This document shows, in pieces, positions 44,110 to 53,587 of a DNA stretch of 64,000 nt. The notes beneath the pieces were generated by a model that was given only the letters and a program-made list of their open reading frames with translations, searched no databases and was not told the DNA's origin. Position numbers and translations under genes: made by a program. Source of the stretch: Streptomyces sp. 1331.2 (GTDB lineage Bacteria > Actinomycetota > Actinomycetes > Streptomycetales > Streptomycetaceae). Within the stretch, counting starts at the first letter, position 1; each line of letters opens with the position of its first letter. The stretch is from the NCBI RefSeq assembly GCF_900199205.1, contig NZ_OBMJ01000001.1, positions 1,364,001 to 1,428,000 on the forward strand, given 5' to 3'.

Positions 44110-45288
44110 TCAGCCCTCCAGCGCCGAACGGAGGTCCCACAGGGTGCGCCAGGTGGCGGCGCCCTGTTCGGCGCGGCGGCGGACCGGGCCGTCCCAGTAG
44201 CCGAGCAGCCGGGCGGCGTCGGCCGGGTCGTCCTTGCGGACCACGCCGAGGAGTTGGCCGGGGAGGCGGCCGAGCAGGTCGCCGCCGTCGGGCAGGTAGG
44301 CGGCGGTGACGCCGAGCGCGGTGGCGACGGAGACGGCCTCGGCGGTGCTCATCACGGTGGACGGGCGCTCGACGTCCCAGCCCTCGGTGGAGCGGCCGGT
44401 GCGCAGGTCGCGGAAGGCGGTGACCAGGGCCTCCAGGACGGCGTCGTCCACCGCGTAGGCGGCGCCGGCCCGGGCGACGGACACGGTGGACTGGCGCCGG
44501 ACCAGCTCGACCTCGGCGGCGAGGCTGCCGATCGGGCCGACGGTCTCGAAGTTGAACCGCCGCTTGAGGGCCGCGGACATCTCGCTGACGCCCTTGTCCC
44601 TCAGGTTGGCGGTGGCGATCAGGGTGAAGCCGGCGGCGGCGTGCAGCTGTCCGTCCGGGCCGCCCGCCAACTCGGGGACGGCGATGCGCCGTTCGGAGAG
44701 CAGGGAGACCAGGGCGTCCTGCACCTCGGGCAGGCAGCGGGTGACCTCCTCGACCCGGGCGACCGCGCCGGTGGTCATCGCGGTGAGCACCGGGGAGGGG
44801 ACGAGGGCGTCGCGGCTGGGCCCCTTGGCGAGCAGCAGGGCGTAGTTCCACCCGTACTTGAGCTGTTCCTCGGTGGTGCCGGCGGTGCCCTGGACGGTGA
44901 GCGCGCTGGTGCCGCAGACGGCGGCGGCGAGCAGTTCGGAGAGCATGGACTTGGCGGTGCCGGGCTCGCCGACGAGCAGCAGGCCGCGCTCCCCGGCGAG
45001 GGTGACGACGCAGCGCTCCACCAGCGCCCGCTCGCCGACGAACTTGGGCTCGATGGCCAGGCTCTTGCGCCCGGCCTTGAGCTTCTCGCCGTCGCTGCCC
45101 ATCACGAAGGTGACGACGGCGCGCGGGGTGAGGCGCCAGCCGGGCGGGCGGGGGCCGCTGTCGTGCGCGGCCAGGAACTCCAGTTCGGCGGCGTACTTCT
45201 CCTCGGGCGGGACGGTCTGCCGGTCCACGGGGACGGGGACGGTGCCGGCGGCGGTGGTGCCTGCGGTGGTGGTCTTGGTGGCGGTCAT
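44110..45288 (-). CDS. MoxR-type AAA+ ATPase (YehL-like)
   Basis: A 392-residue AAA+ ATPase with Walker A GEPGTAKS (107-114), a Walker B-like VARVEEVTR in which Glu180-Glu181 replace the usual Asp-Glu, and sensor 1 IATANLRD. MoxR ATPases act with VWA proteins to remodel or activate target proteins. Its ATG overlaps the 1718-residue gene stop as ATGA. Within this operon it is the probable energy-driven core. Confidence 0.92.
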   Translation of the reverse strand: MTATKTTTAGTTAAGTVPVPVDRQTVPPEEKYAAELEFLAAHDSGPRPPGWRLTPRAVVTFVMGSDGEKLKAGRKSLAIEPKFVGERALVERCVVTLAGERGLLLVGEPGTAKSMLSELLAAAVCGTSALTVQGTAGTTEEQLKYGWNYALLLAKGPSRDALVPSPVLTAMTTGAVARVEEVTRCLPEVQDALVSLLSERRIAVPELAGGPDGQLHAAAGFTLIATANLRDKGVSEMSAALKRRFNFETVGPIGSLAAEVELVRRQSTVSVARAGAAYAVDDAVLEALVTAFRDLRTGRSTEGWDVERPSTVMSTAEAVSVATALGVTAAYLPDGGDLLGRLPGQLLGVVRKDDPADAARLLGYWDGPVRRRAEQGAATWRTLWDLRSALEG

Positions 45289-48200
45289 CGGCGGGCCTTC
45301 CTGCGCTTGCCGGTCTGGAGCTCTTCGTATCTGGGGGCGTCGCCGTCGACGGTGCGCTGCCAGGCCCGGGCGAACAGCTCGGGGACGGGCAGGGGCGCCA
45401 GCACGGGGCGGTGGGTGGACCGTTCGTACAGGGCGGCCTTCCAGGTCTCGGCCGGGAGGGCGGGGGCCTTGGCCTCCTGCCAGCCGCCGGGCAGGAAGAG
45501 GCCGCGGCCGGCCCGGGACCGCTTGGCCTCCAGCACCAGGGCGGTGGCGGCGAGTTCGGCGCGGGCCCGCTTCAGCCGGGCGGGCTTCCAGCCCGTCCAG
45601 CGGGCGGCGTTGCGGTCGGTGGGGTCGGGCAGGGCGAGCAGCTGGAGGTAGAGGGCGGCGGCGTCCTCGCCCAGTCCGTGGGTGCGGGAGACCTCGGCGA
45701 CCAGCCCGGGGGCGGACAGCTGCGGGTTCTGCAGCCAGGCCGGTCCTTCGCCGTCGGCCGTCTCCACCGCGGCGGGGGCGGCCAGCCGCTCCGGTTCGCC
45801 GCGCAGGACGGATGCGATGGCCCCGCGTTCCACGGTGAACCAGTAGCTGTCGGAGAGCCCGTCGAGCAGTTCGAGCAGCGGGTCGTCCGGGCCGGTGAGG
45901 GCGGCCGGGCGCAGCCAGACCCGCTCGTACTGCTCGTGCTCCGGGGTGAGGACGAGTGCCGGGCCGCAGCGGACCAGGCCGTCCGGGTCGGCTCCGCCCT
46001 CGGCGGGCAGACCGAAGTGGGTGCGCAGTACGGCGGAGAGCGGGGCGCCCTTGGTGGTGCGCAGGAGGTCGACGTCGAGCAGCAGCTCCGGGTCGGCCAG
46101 GCGCTCGCGCAGCGCGGTGGCGGCCCGGGGCAGCAGCGGGCGCAGCGGGCTGTCGGCGGGCAGGTGGTAGGCGAGCCAGCGCAGGGCGTCGAGGGTCTTG
46201 TCCAGTGCTCCGGAGCCGGGCACCGCGCTCGGGTCCTCGGGGACGAGCCGGGGCGCGGGCAGGCCCTCGCTGCTGAGCCGGAAGGTGGTGGTGCGGGTCA
46301 GCCACGGGGTGTGGGCGGGGTTGAGCACCGCTTCGATGGTGGTGATGGCGACGCCCTGGACGGTGGCCTGGGCCTCCTCGGGGAGGGTGACGAGGCGTCC
46401 GAAGCGCCGGATCCAGGCCTCGGCCCCGGCGGCGAGGTCGGGGCCCTCGGTCCACAGCGTTTTCGGGTCGGCGGTCAGCAGGGCGCCCCAGACCTCGGCG
46501 ATGCCGGCGTGGTCGTGTGCGCGCAGCCACGCCTGGGCGGCCCTGACCTCGGCGGGCTTGAAGCCGTACTCCTCGGGCAGCTCGGCGTTGCCCCAGCGCA
46601 GCAGGCCGGAGGGCGGGCTGAGCAGCAGGGTGGCGCGGGTGGTGCCGATGCCGGTGAGTGCGGAGAAGGCGGCGGCCCGGGTCCGGTCCCACGGGACGCT
46701 GCCGCGCAGGGCGGCGACCCGCCAGAACTTGGCGACCCAGGCGGCGGAGACCCGCTCCTCGGTACCGCGCTCCTCGACGGTGGTGAAGTGTGCGACGGGG
46801 CCGAACTCGCCGCTCGGGTCGTGGTCGACGGCGAGCCAGTGCACCGTGCCGTCGTAGAACTGGCGCCGGTGGCCGAGGATGACGACGGTGCGGGCGCCGT
46901 GGCGCAGCACCTCGCCCTGGCGGTGATCGGCCGGACGGGTGCTGCTCGTGGCGCTGCCGGCGGTCGTGGCGCTGCCGCCGGTCGTGACGTTGTCGGCGGG
47001 CTCGCTGAGGACGATCTCCCGCAGGGTGGCCCCGCGGTCGGCGAGCGGGCCCCTGGTGAGCTCGCCGAGCAGCAGCACCAGCGAGGAGCGGTGGGCCGGC
47101 TGGGTGAGCGGGGAGGCCACGGCGTGGGCGAGGGCGTCGACCCGGCCGAGCAGGTGCAGCCAGCCGTGGCTGGCGTCGCCGCCGCGCAGGGTGACCTTCG
47201 CCGGGGTGCTCCAGCCTGCTGCGCTCGCGGCGGGCGGGGCGGCGAGCACGGCGCTGACGGTGCGCAGGTTGTTGAGCACCCGGCAGCAGTCGGAGCTGCC
47301 CCAGTGGTTGCCGAAGCCGCCGACTTCGGGCAGGACGGCGCCGACGGCGTCGCGCAGTTCGTCGTCCCTGCCGTGGTCGGGCCGCCACTCGGCGGCCTCT
47401 GCCGGGCCGGGGCGTTCGGCCTCCGGCTGCGGGAGGAAGCGGGCGATGCGGTCGAGCAGGTCGGCGGCGGCCCGGGCCATCCCGGCGACGCCGGCGAGCA
47501 GCAGTGGGTGTTCGATGCCGGGCAGGGCGGCGCCGACCGCCTCGACGGGCAGGGTGTTGCGGGCCTCGCCGCGCTGCGCGAGCGGGCGGCGCACGCCCTG
47601 GACGGTCAGCCAGCGCTGCTCGGCCTCCTGGACGGGCTGGGTGTCGGTGGGCCAGGCGAGGTCGATCAGCCGGGCGGCCTGCTCGGTGGTCACGGCGCGC
47701 AACACCCGGGAGCCGGCCTCGTCGCGGGGCCGCAGGGCGTGCCAGTGCTCGTACGGCGGGACGAGGGTGGTGCCGGCGGCGGAGAGGTCGCCCGGGGTGC
47801 AGCCGCGCAGGTCGGCGGTGCGGTCCGAACGGTCGGCGAGGTCGGGCAGGTTGAGGGAGAAGAGCGGCTCGCCGGAGCGGCTGACGATCGGGCTCGCCCC
47901 GCCGGGCAGGCCGAGCCGGCCGACCGGGACGGTGTCCGGCCGGGAGCCGGGCATGGGCAGGACGATGCGCTGCCCGTCGGCGGTGAAGGTGGTGAGGGCG
48001 CGGCCGGGCTCGGTGCGGACCCAGCTGCCGAGGACGGTGCCGTCGGTGCCGAGCGGGGTGTGTTCCAGGCCGGGCTGCAGTGGCAGCAGCCGGGTGCTGC
48101 CTTCGAGGAGGCGGCCGGCGGAGGCGGTGGCGGCGATCAGGGGCGGCTCGGCGGTGCGGCCCAGGGTGCCGGTGAGCGGGTCGAGTTCGCGCAGGGCGGG

Positions 48201-50441
48201 GCCGTCCGAGCCGTGCCGCAGCGTCCAGTGGCCGGTGCCGTCGCCGAGGACGGGGTGCTCGTGGGGCATCCGGGTGTCGCCGGGGTGCAGCGGGCGCTCG
48301 CCGGTGGTGCGGCCACCGCCGGGCAGTGGGATTGACGGGCCCTCCGGGTACCGCTCGCCGTAGTGGTAGCCGGCGATGGTGCTGCCTTCCGGCTCGAAGG
48401 TCTCCTCCGGCCGGCCGGACCAGTAGGCCCGCTGCTTGCCGTCCTCCCACCAGACCACCAGCAGTTCGCCGTCGACGAAGCGCAGCCGGAACCGGTTCCA
48501 CTTCTCCTTCGGCGGGGGCATCCGCAGGGTGTGCTCCAGCAGGATGCCCTCCGGGCCGACCACGAGGGCCCGGTCGAGGCGGGCGAGGATCAGGTTCGGC
48601 CAGGCGTCCTCGACGAGCAGGCCGCTGAGGCCGCGGGTGCGCAGGCCGGGGGCGGTGACCGGCGGGGCGTCGGCGGCGGGTGGGTCGGCGAGGGAGGCGA
48701 GCGCGGCCTCCAGAGCGGGCCAGCCGAGTTCGTCCAGGATGCCGGCGCCGAGGGCCCGGGCGAGCAGGCCGGTGACGTCGAGTGCGGCGATCTTCTCGGC
48801 GGCGGCCGGGGCGACCGTGCGGATCGCGGTGCGGTACTGGTTCAGCGAGCGTGCCAGGTCGGCGGCGCCGGCCAGGCCGCGGGCGGCGGTCAGCTCGTCG
48901 GCGCGGTCCTCGGCCCACTCCGCGAACAGCTCGTTCAGCAGCGGCAGGACGGCTGCCCTGCCCGTGACGGCCGTCTCCCAGGCGGGCGGGGCGGCGCGGC
49001 GCAGCAGCGGCCGGTAGCGGGCGTCGGCGGCGACGGCCGCGAGTGCGGCGGCGTCGGGGCCGGCCTGCTGGACCCAGTCGCGCAGATCGAAGCCGAGGCC
49101 GGTCGGCGGATCGGCCACGGGGACGCCCGCGGCCAGCAGGAGGTTCAGCAGGTCGAGTCGGGTGTGGCTGGCGCGGATGCCGGTGAAGAGGTCCACCGGG
49201 ACGGCGTCGGCCCGCAGCCGCTCGACCATCCGGGCGGCCAGGGCGAGGGTGGCCGGGCAGCTGGGCCGGGTGCGCCAGCCGCGGCCGAGGTGGTGGCACC
49301 AGCGCTGGAGCCAGGCCGCGGCGGGCTCGGCGCCCTCGGGGCGGGGGCCGGTGAGCAGTGCCTCGGCGCCGGTCGCGGCCAGGACCTCCAGCCAGGCGGT
49401 GTCGTGCGCGGCGGAGCCGGAGCCGGAGGCGGCCGGGTCGGGCAGCAGCTCCAGCAGGCGGGCCCTGACCGCGGCGTCGGCCTTGCCGAGCTCGATCAGC
49501 GGGCCGTGCCAGGACTTCCAGAAGGCGGCGGGTGCCCGGTTGACCGCCGGGGCGTCCAGCAGCTCGGCGAGCAGGGACCGTTCCTGCTGGGCGCGGTCCA
49601 GCCCGGCGGCCCGGATCAGCGCGCGGGCGTCCTCGGCGACCCCGGCGTACGGGGCCATGCCGGCCGCGGAGCGCTCGGTGCACAGCTGGCGGAAGCGCTG
49701 CCAGGCGGTCAGCGGGTCGAGCCGCTGGGCGAGCTCCTTGACGTACTGGCGCAGGGACTTGACGGTGAGCGCGCCGGCCAGGGCGAACTCCAGGAAGACG
49801 GCGCGCAGCCGCTCCTCGTCCACCGTCAGGCCGTGGGTGCGTTCGGCCTCGCGGGCCTTGCCGAACCACGAGGCGGCGTAGGTCTGGTTGCCGTGGCCGA
49901 GGAAGATCCGGCCGACCTCCTCGCAGAAGGTGGGCAGGAAGTGCGGGACGGCGCGGCCGAGCCGGGCGGCGAGCGCGTCGAAGCCGTCCTTGGCGGCGCC
50001 GGGCTTGGCGGCGGCCTGGCGGGCCAGCCGCTCCATCTCCTTGACCAGGGCGAGCGCGTGGTGGCCGTTGGCCGGGTCGTGGACCAGGGCCCAGGCGGGG
50101 AAGCCCAGCGCCTCCTGGCGGACCTGGCCGACCTCGGCGGGCTCGCCGTCGGGCGTCAGGCCGAGGAACTCGACGGCGAGGTCCTCGGCGCGGCCGAGCG
50201 CGCCGGGGACCAGCCGGACGATCCGGCGGCCGTCGAGCGCGGGGTGGGTGTAGCCGCGGGCGGTGAGCACGTCGGCGGCGCTGTCGGGCCGGCCGGCCTC
50301 GGGCAGGGTGCCGGCCGGAAGCACGGCGCCGGCGTCGAGCAGGGCCTCGGGCGAGGCGGAAGCGGTGCACGGGCCGGTGGTGCACGGCCCGGCGGCCGTG
50401 GCGGTGGTGGTGGCGGCGGTGGCGGTGGCGGTGGCGGTCAT
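45285..50441 (-). CDS. Very large protein of MoxR/VWA operon (YehI-associated)
   Basis: A 1718-residue protein with no enzyme motif I can recognise. The first 30 residues are a Thr/Ala repeat from a GGCGGT tandem. Helical sequence follows, then a mixed region around 700-1000 containing Trp/Gly-rich repeats (KWNRFRLRFVDGELLVVWWEDG, GYHYGERYPEG). Late segments such as YEQVWLR-like and EALTRTTTFRL recall the large YehI/DUF4132-type proteins. The ATG at 50441 follows GGGAGGA and overlaps the preceding gene as ATGA. It is probably a scaffold or substrate of the MoxR/VWA pair. Confidence 0.8.
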   Translation of the reverse strand: MTATATATAATTTATAAGPCTTGPCTASASPEALLDAGAVLPAGTLPEAGRPDSAADVLTARGYTHPALDGRRIVRLVPGALGRAEDLAVEFLGLTPDGEPAEVGQVRQEALGFPAWALVHDPANGHHALALVKEMERLARQAAAKPGAAKDGFDALAARLGRAVPHFLPTFCEEVGRIFLGHGNQTYAASWFGKAREAERTHGLTVDEERLRAVFLEFALAGALTVKSLRQYVKELAQRLDPLTAWQRFRQLCTERSAAGMAPYAGVAEDARALIRAAGLDRAQQERSLLAELLDAPAVNRAPAAFWKSWHGPLIELGKADAAVRARLLELLPDPAASGSGSAAHDTAWLEVLAATGAEALLTGPRPEGAEPAAAWLQRWCHHLGRGWRTRPSCPATLALAARMVERLRADAVPVDLFTGIRASHTRLDLLNLLLAAGVPVADPPTGLGFDLRDWVQQAGPDAAALAAVAADARYRPLLRRAAPPAWETAVTGRAAVLPLLNELFAEWAEDRADELTAARGLAGAADLARSLNQYRTAIRTVAPAAAEKIAALDVTGLLARALGAGILDELGWPALEAALASLADPPAADAPPVTAPGLRTRGLSGLLVEDAWPNLILARLDRALVVGPEGILLEHTLRMPPPKEKWNRFRLRFVDGELLVVWWEDGKQRAYWSGRPEETFEPEGSTIAGYHYGERYPEGPSIPLPGGGRTTGERPLHPGDTRMPHEHPVLGDGTGHWTLRHGSDGPALRELDPLTGTLGRTAEPPLIAATASAGRLLEGSTRLLPLQPGLEHTPLGTDGTVLGSWVRTEPGRALTTFTADGQRIVLPMPGSRPDTVPVGRLGLPGGASPIVSRSGEPLFSLNLPDLADRSDRTADLRGCTPGDLSAAGTTLVPPYEHWHALRPRDEAGSRVLRAVTTEQAARLIDLAWPTDTQPVQEAEQRWLTVQGVRRPLAQRGEARNTLPVEAVGAALPGIEHPLLLAGVAGMARAAADLLDRIARFLPQPEAERPGPAEAAEWRPDHGRDDELRDAVGAVLPEVGGFGNHWGSSDCCRVLNNLRTVSAVLAAPPAASAAGWSTPAKVTLRGGDASHGWLHLLGRVDALAHAVASPLTQPAHRSSLVLLLGELTRGPLADRGATLREIVLSEPADNVTTGGSATTAGSATSSTRPADHRQGEVLRHGARTVVILGHRRQFYDGTVHWLAVDHDPSGEFGPVAHFTTVEERGTEERVSAAWVAKFWRVAALRGSVPWDRTRAAAFSALTGIGTTRATLLLSPPSGLLRWGNAELPEEYGFKPAEVRAAQAWLRAHDHAGIAEVWGALLTADPKTLWTEGPDLAAGAEAWIRRFGRLVTLPEEAQATVQGVAITTIEAVLNPAHTPWLTRTTTFRLSSEGLPAPRLVPEDPSAVPGSGALDKTLDALRWLAYHLPADSPLRPLLPRAATALRERLADPELLLDVDLLRTTKGAPLSAVLRTHFGLPAEGGADPDGLVRCGPALVLTPEHEQYERVWLRPAALTGPDDPLLELLDGLSDSYWFTVERGAIASVLRGEPERLAAPAAVETADGEGPAWLQNPQLSAPGLVAEVSRTHGLGEDAAALYLQLLALPDPTDRNAARWTGWKPARLKRARAELAATALVLEAKRSRAGRGLFLPGGWQEAKAPALPAETWKAALYERSTHRPVLAPLPVPELFARAWQRTVDGDAPRYEELQTGKRRKARR

Positions 50442-51295
50442 GCGGTGTCCTCCCCTTCGAGCGTGCGGCCGGCGTACAGGGCGGCGGCCATCCGCATGCC
50501 CTCGGACCAGGCGACCGGTCCGACCTCGGTGAGCGGCAGGGCCCGGCCGTCGGGGCCCGCCCAGCTGAGCGCGCCGGTCTCGCACTCGTCGTACTCGTAG
50601 TAGTCGCCGACCCAGACCCGGGCCTCGACGGTGCGCCCGCCCTCGGTGATCGACTGGACGGCGGAGCCGCCGCGGACCCGGCAGCCGAGCCGGGCGCAGC
50701 GCCCGACCAGCTCGCGCAGCTCGCGGTAGCGGCCGCCGGCGTACGTGGTGACCTCGGTGCCGCCCGGCAGCTCCTCCGGCCGGTGCCAGACCTCGCGGTA
50801 GAGCTGCTGGACGCGCTGGGAGACGCCGAGCTCGACGGCGAACTCGCGCAGCTCGTCGAGGTCCTGGAGCAGGACGGGATGGGGTATCAGGACCTCGCCG
50901 TCGGTGAGGCGGACGGTGTCGCCGTCGAGGTCGACCAGGCCGAGGCCGCGCTCGGCGTCCGCGCCGCGCAGGAAGCCGGCGACCGAGCCGTCCGCACCGG
51001 TGACCACCAGATCGCGCAGCACGGCCTGCCAGGCCTCGTCCGGCCAGACGGCGGTGAGCACCGCGGCGGGCACCGGCAGCGAGCGCACCATCCAGCGCTC
51101 GACGTCGTCCCGGCAGCTCCGTTCGTGCGCGGCCAGCCACTCGGCGAGCTGCTTGAGCTGGGTGACCACCGGGTCGTCACCGAGCTTCGACGGCAGGGAC
51201 TTGAGCGCGCGGCCCGCCGCGTTCCGGCAGACCACCTTGCCCTCCCCGTCGAGCGCGACGCGGTACCCTCCCGCGCCCGTCTCCACCCATGCCAC
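50438..51295 (-). CDS. DUF4132-like protein, first gene of MoxR/VWA operon
   Basis: A 285-residue protein resembling the C-terminal DUF4132 domain of YehI: HERSCRDDVERWMVRSLPVP, then IPHPVLLQDLDELREFAVEL and QLYREVWHRPEELPGGTE. The start is GTG at 51295, preceded by GGGAGGAG. Its stop overlaps the 1718-residue gene (ATGA). The 289 bases upstream hold no other gene and must contain the operon promoter. Confidence 0.82.
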   Translation of the reverse strand: MAWVETGAGGYRVALDGEGKVVCRNAAGRALKSLPSKLGDDPVVTQLKQLAEWLAAHERSCRDDVERWMVRSLPVPAAVLTAVWPDEAWQAVLRDLVVTGADGSVAGFLRGADAERGLGLVDLDGDTVRLTDGEVLIPHPVLLQDLDELREFAVELGVSQRVQQLYREVWHRPEELPGGTEVTTYAGGRYRELRELVGRCARLGCRVRGGSAVQSITEGGRTVEARVWVGDYYEYDECETGALSWAGPDGRALPLTEVGPVAWSEGMRMAAALYAGRTLEGEDTA

Positions 51296-51584
51296 GGCCG
51301 TACTCCTCCCACCTGGGAACACCTGTCGGATCGCCGTGCTGACCAGCGATGCGAGGAACGTAGCGAGGCCCACTGACAACGCGACGGGCGGGGTGGAGGT
51401 GGATGGCGGCGCGGAGATTTGAAACCGCTCGAACGGGTGACCGAGCAGGTGGGGGTGGCGACGCGGCACGACGGCGGGAAGCCGGAAAGGCGGCGGGAAG
51501 CCGGATAGGCGGCGCCGCCCGTACGAGGGCAGCGCCGCCCGGTGGGGCAGCGGGAGGAGCGGCCGCGAGGCGGGCCCGCGGGTG

Positions 51585-52367
51585 TCAGCCGAGCGGCGCC
51601 CGGGGCACGATGACCGGTGCGCCGTCACCCGGCGCCGTGAGCACATGGCTGTCGATGTCGTACAGCGCCCGCACCAGCGGCGCGTCCACCACCTCGCGCG
51701 GCGGCCCGCAGGCGACCACCGCGCCGTCGCGCAGGGCGACCAGCAGGTCCGCGTACCGGGCGGCCGCCGCGAGGTCGTGCAGGACCATGACCACCGTCCG
51801 CCCGCCCGCCGCGACCTGGCGCACGAGCTCCAGCACCTCCACCGCGTGCCCGAGGTCGAGCGCGCTGGTCGGCTCGTCGAGCAGGACGACCGGGGTGTCC
51901 TGGGCGAGCACCATGGCGAGCCAACAGCGCTGGCGCTGCCCGCCGGAGAGCCGGTCGAGCCGGCGGTCGGCCAGTTCCGCGACGCCGGTGGCGCGCAGGG
52001 CCTCGGCGGTGATCCGTTCGTCGTCCGGCGACCACTGGCGGAACAGGCCCTGGTGCGGGTGGCGGCCGTAGCGGACCAGCCCGGCGACGGTGACCGCCTC
52101 CGGTGCCTGCGGGCTCTGCGGGAGCAGGGCGATCCGGTGCGCGGCCTGGCGCGGGCGCAGCCTCCAGACGTCCTCGCCGCCGACCAGGACCCGGCCGCCG
52201 TCCGGCCGGTGCAGCCGGGCGACGGCCCGCAGCAGGGTGGACTTGCCGCAGCCGTTCGGTCCGACCACCGCCACCACCTGCCCGGCCGGGACGGTGAGGT
52301 CCACCCCGCCGAGCACCGGGCGCCCGGGGCCGTAGCCGGCGGTGAGCCCCTCGATCGTCAACTCCAT
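51585..52367 (-). CDS. Siderophore ABC transporter ATPase (FecE type)
   Basis: A 260-residue ATPase with Walker A GPNGCGKST, signature LSGGQRQR and Walker B VVLLDEPTSALDL. It matches the FecE/FepC class that powers ferric-siderophore import. I start at the ATG at 52367; the open frame back to 52430 translates a 90-base-region DNA repeat. It lies downstream of the binding-protein gene on the same strand and pairs with the divergent double permease at 53587. Confidence 0.93.
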   Translation of the reverse strand: MELTIEGLTAGYGPGRPVLGGVDLTVPAGQVVAVVGPNGCGKSTLLRAVARLHRPDGGRVLVGGEDVWRLRPRQAAHRIALLPQSPQAPEAVTVAGLVRYGRHPHQGLFRQWSPDDERITAEALRATGVAELADRRLDRLSGGQRQRCWLAMVLAQDTPVVLLDEPTSALDLGHAVEVLELVRQVAAGGRTVVMVLHDLAAAARYADLLVALRDGAVVACGPPREVVDAPLVRALYDIDSHVLTAPGDGAPVIVPRAPLG

Positions 52368-52392
52368 GGCAGTTCGGACTCCCAGCTCCCTG

Positions 52393-52439
52393 GACACGAC
52401 AGACACGACCGAGACGACAGACACGACCAAGACGACACG
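52393..52439. repeat. Short GACACGAC-type tandem repeat
   Basis: Degenerate 9-base units (GACACGACA, GACACGACC, GAGACGACA, GACACGACC, AAGACGACA) fill the 90-base gap between the binding-protein stop and the ATPase start. It is probably neutral slippage sequence; no function is visible. Confidence 0.6.
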
Positions 52440-52457
52440 TCCGGGTCCGACGCGTGC

Positions 52458-53471
52458 TCAGCTGCCGCCGAGCGCCTTGCCGATGTCGCCGATGACGGCG
52501 TCGGCCGCGAGCGGGCCGCCCCGGGTCGACCAGACCGAACCGTCCACCGTGACGGTGCGGTTGTTCTTGACCGCGTTCAGCTCCTGGTAGGCGGGCTTGG
52601 ACTGGACGTCCTTGAGGGCGGCCTTGCCGTCGTCCGTGAGGGTGGACAGGAACAGCCAGTCGCCGTCGATCTCGGCGAGCTTCTCCAGGCTGAGCGCCGG
52701 GCTGTGCGCGTTGCCGTCCTTGTCCTGCGCGGCCGGGCGGGTGAGGCCCATGTCGAGGGCCACGCCGGAGGCGAACTGCTTCTTCTCCATCCAGCTCGGC
52801 CCGGTCGGGTTCCAGCGGACGATGGAGACGGCGGCGCCCTTGTTCCTGCCGAGTTCGCCGCCGGCCTTGGCGGCCTTGGCCTCGTAGTCGCCGATGACCT
52901 CATTGGCCCGGTCGAGCTTGTTGACGGCGTTTCCGATGCCGCGGAAGGCGAGCTTCCAGTCGTCGGTGGGCGCCATGGTGACCAGGGTGGCGGGGGTGAT
53001 CTCGCGCAGCTGCTTGAGCATCTGCTCGTCCTGCATGTCGCCGGCCAGGATGAGGTCGGGCTTGGCGGCGATCACCTTGTCCATCACGGGCTGCAGCAGG
53101 TTGCCGACCACCGGCACGCCCTGGACCTTGTCCTTGAGGTACGCGGGCGGCTCGTTGAGCCCCTGGCCGTTGGTGATGCCGACCGGCTTGGCGCCGAGGG
53201 CGAGCACCGCGTCCAGGTCCTCCTGGGTGAGGGTGACGATCCGCTTGGGCTCGACGGGGACCTCGACGGCCTTGCCGGTGGCGTCCTTGACGGTCCGCTT
53301 GCCTCCGCCCGCCGCGTCCGCCGCCGGGGCGCCGGAGCCGGACGAGGAGGAGCCCGAGGAGGAGCCCGAGGAGCCGCAGCCGGCGAGCAGGAGCGCGGCC
53401 GCCCCGGTGACGGCCACCACCTGGGCCGCACGGCGGCGAACGGGGCTGAGCGGGCGACGGGCGAACGGCAT
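52458..53471 (-). CDS. Ferric-siderophore-binding lipoprotein (FecB type)
   Basis: A 337-residue lipoprotein with lipobox LLAGC (Cys32) and a Ser/Gly spacer. Solute-binding sequence follows (KRIVTLTQEDLDAVLALGAK, ITPATLVTMAPTDDWK). This subclass binds iron siderophores. The ATG at 53471 follows GGAGG. It is divergent from the permease gene across an iron box and is followed by its ATPase. Confidence 0.93.
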   Translation of the reverse strand: MPFARRPLSPVRRRAAQVVAVTGAAALLLAGCGSSGSSSGSSSSGSGAPAADAAGGGKRTVKDATGKAVEVPVEPKRIVTLTQEDLDAVLALGAKPVGITNGQGLNEPPAYLKDKVQGVPVVGNLLQPVMDKVIAAKPDLILAGDMQDEQMLKQLREITPATLVTMAPTDDWKLAFRGIGNAVNKLDRANEVIGDYEAKAAKAGGELGRNKGAAVSIVRWNPTGPSWMEKKQFASGVALDMGLTRPAAQDKDGNAHSPALSLEKLAEIDGDWLFLSTLTDDGKAALKDVQSKPAYQELNAVKNNRTVTVDGSVWSTRGGPLAADAVIGDIGKALGGS

Positions 53472-53568
53472 GGGTGCCTCCGGGCGGCGGTGGTACGGGA
53501 GTTGAGCAGTGTCCGGGCAGCCGGGCAGCTGCGGTTCCGGGCAGGTGCCGGACAGGACGGAACGACCA

Positions 53569-53587
53569 TTAGGTTAGCCTTACCTTA
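53569..53587. promoter_or_regulatory. Iron box (IdeR/DmdR1-type operator)
   Basis: TTAGGTTAGCCTTACCTTA matches the 19-base actinobacterial iron-box consensus (TTAGGTTAGGCTAACCTAA type) with few changes. It lies between the divergent binding-protein and permease genes, and its last base is the A of the permease ATG. Fe(II)-loaded repressor bound here would shut off both directions, so expression should rise when iron is scarce. Confidence 0.88.

Noticed and set aside
45411..50600. Plus-strand frames of 974 and 745 residues antisense to the 1718-residue gene
   Set aside because: They are shadow frames of low complexity without domains or ribosome sites.
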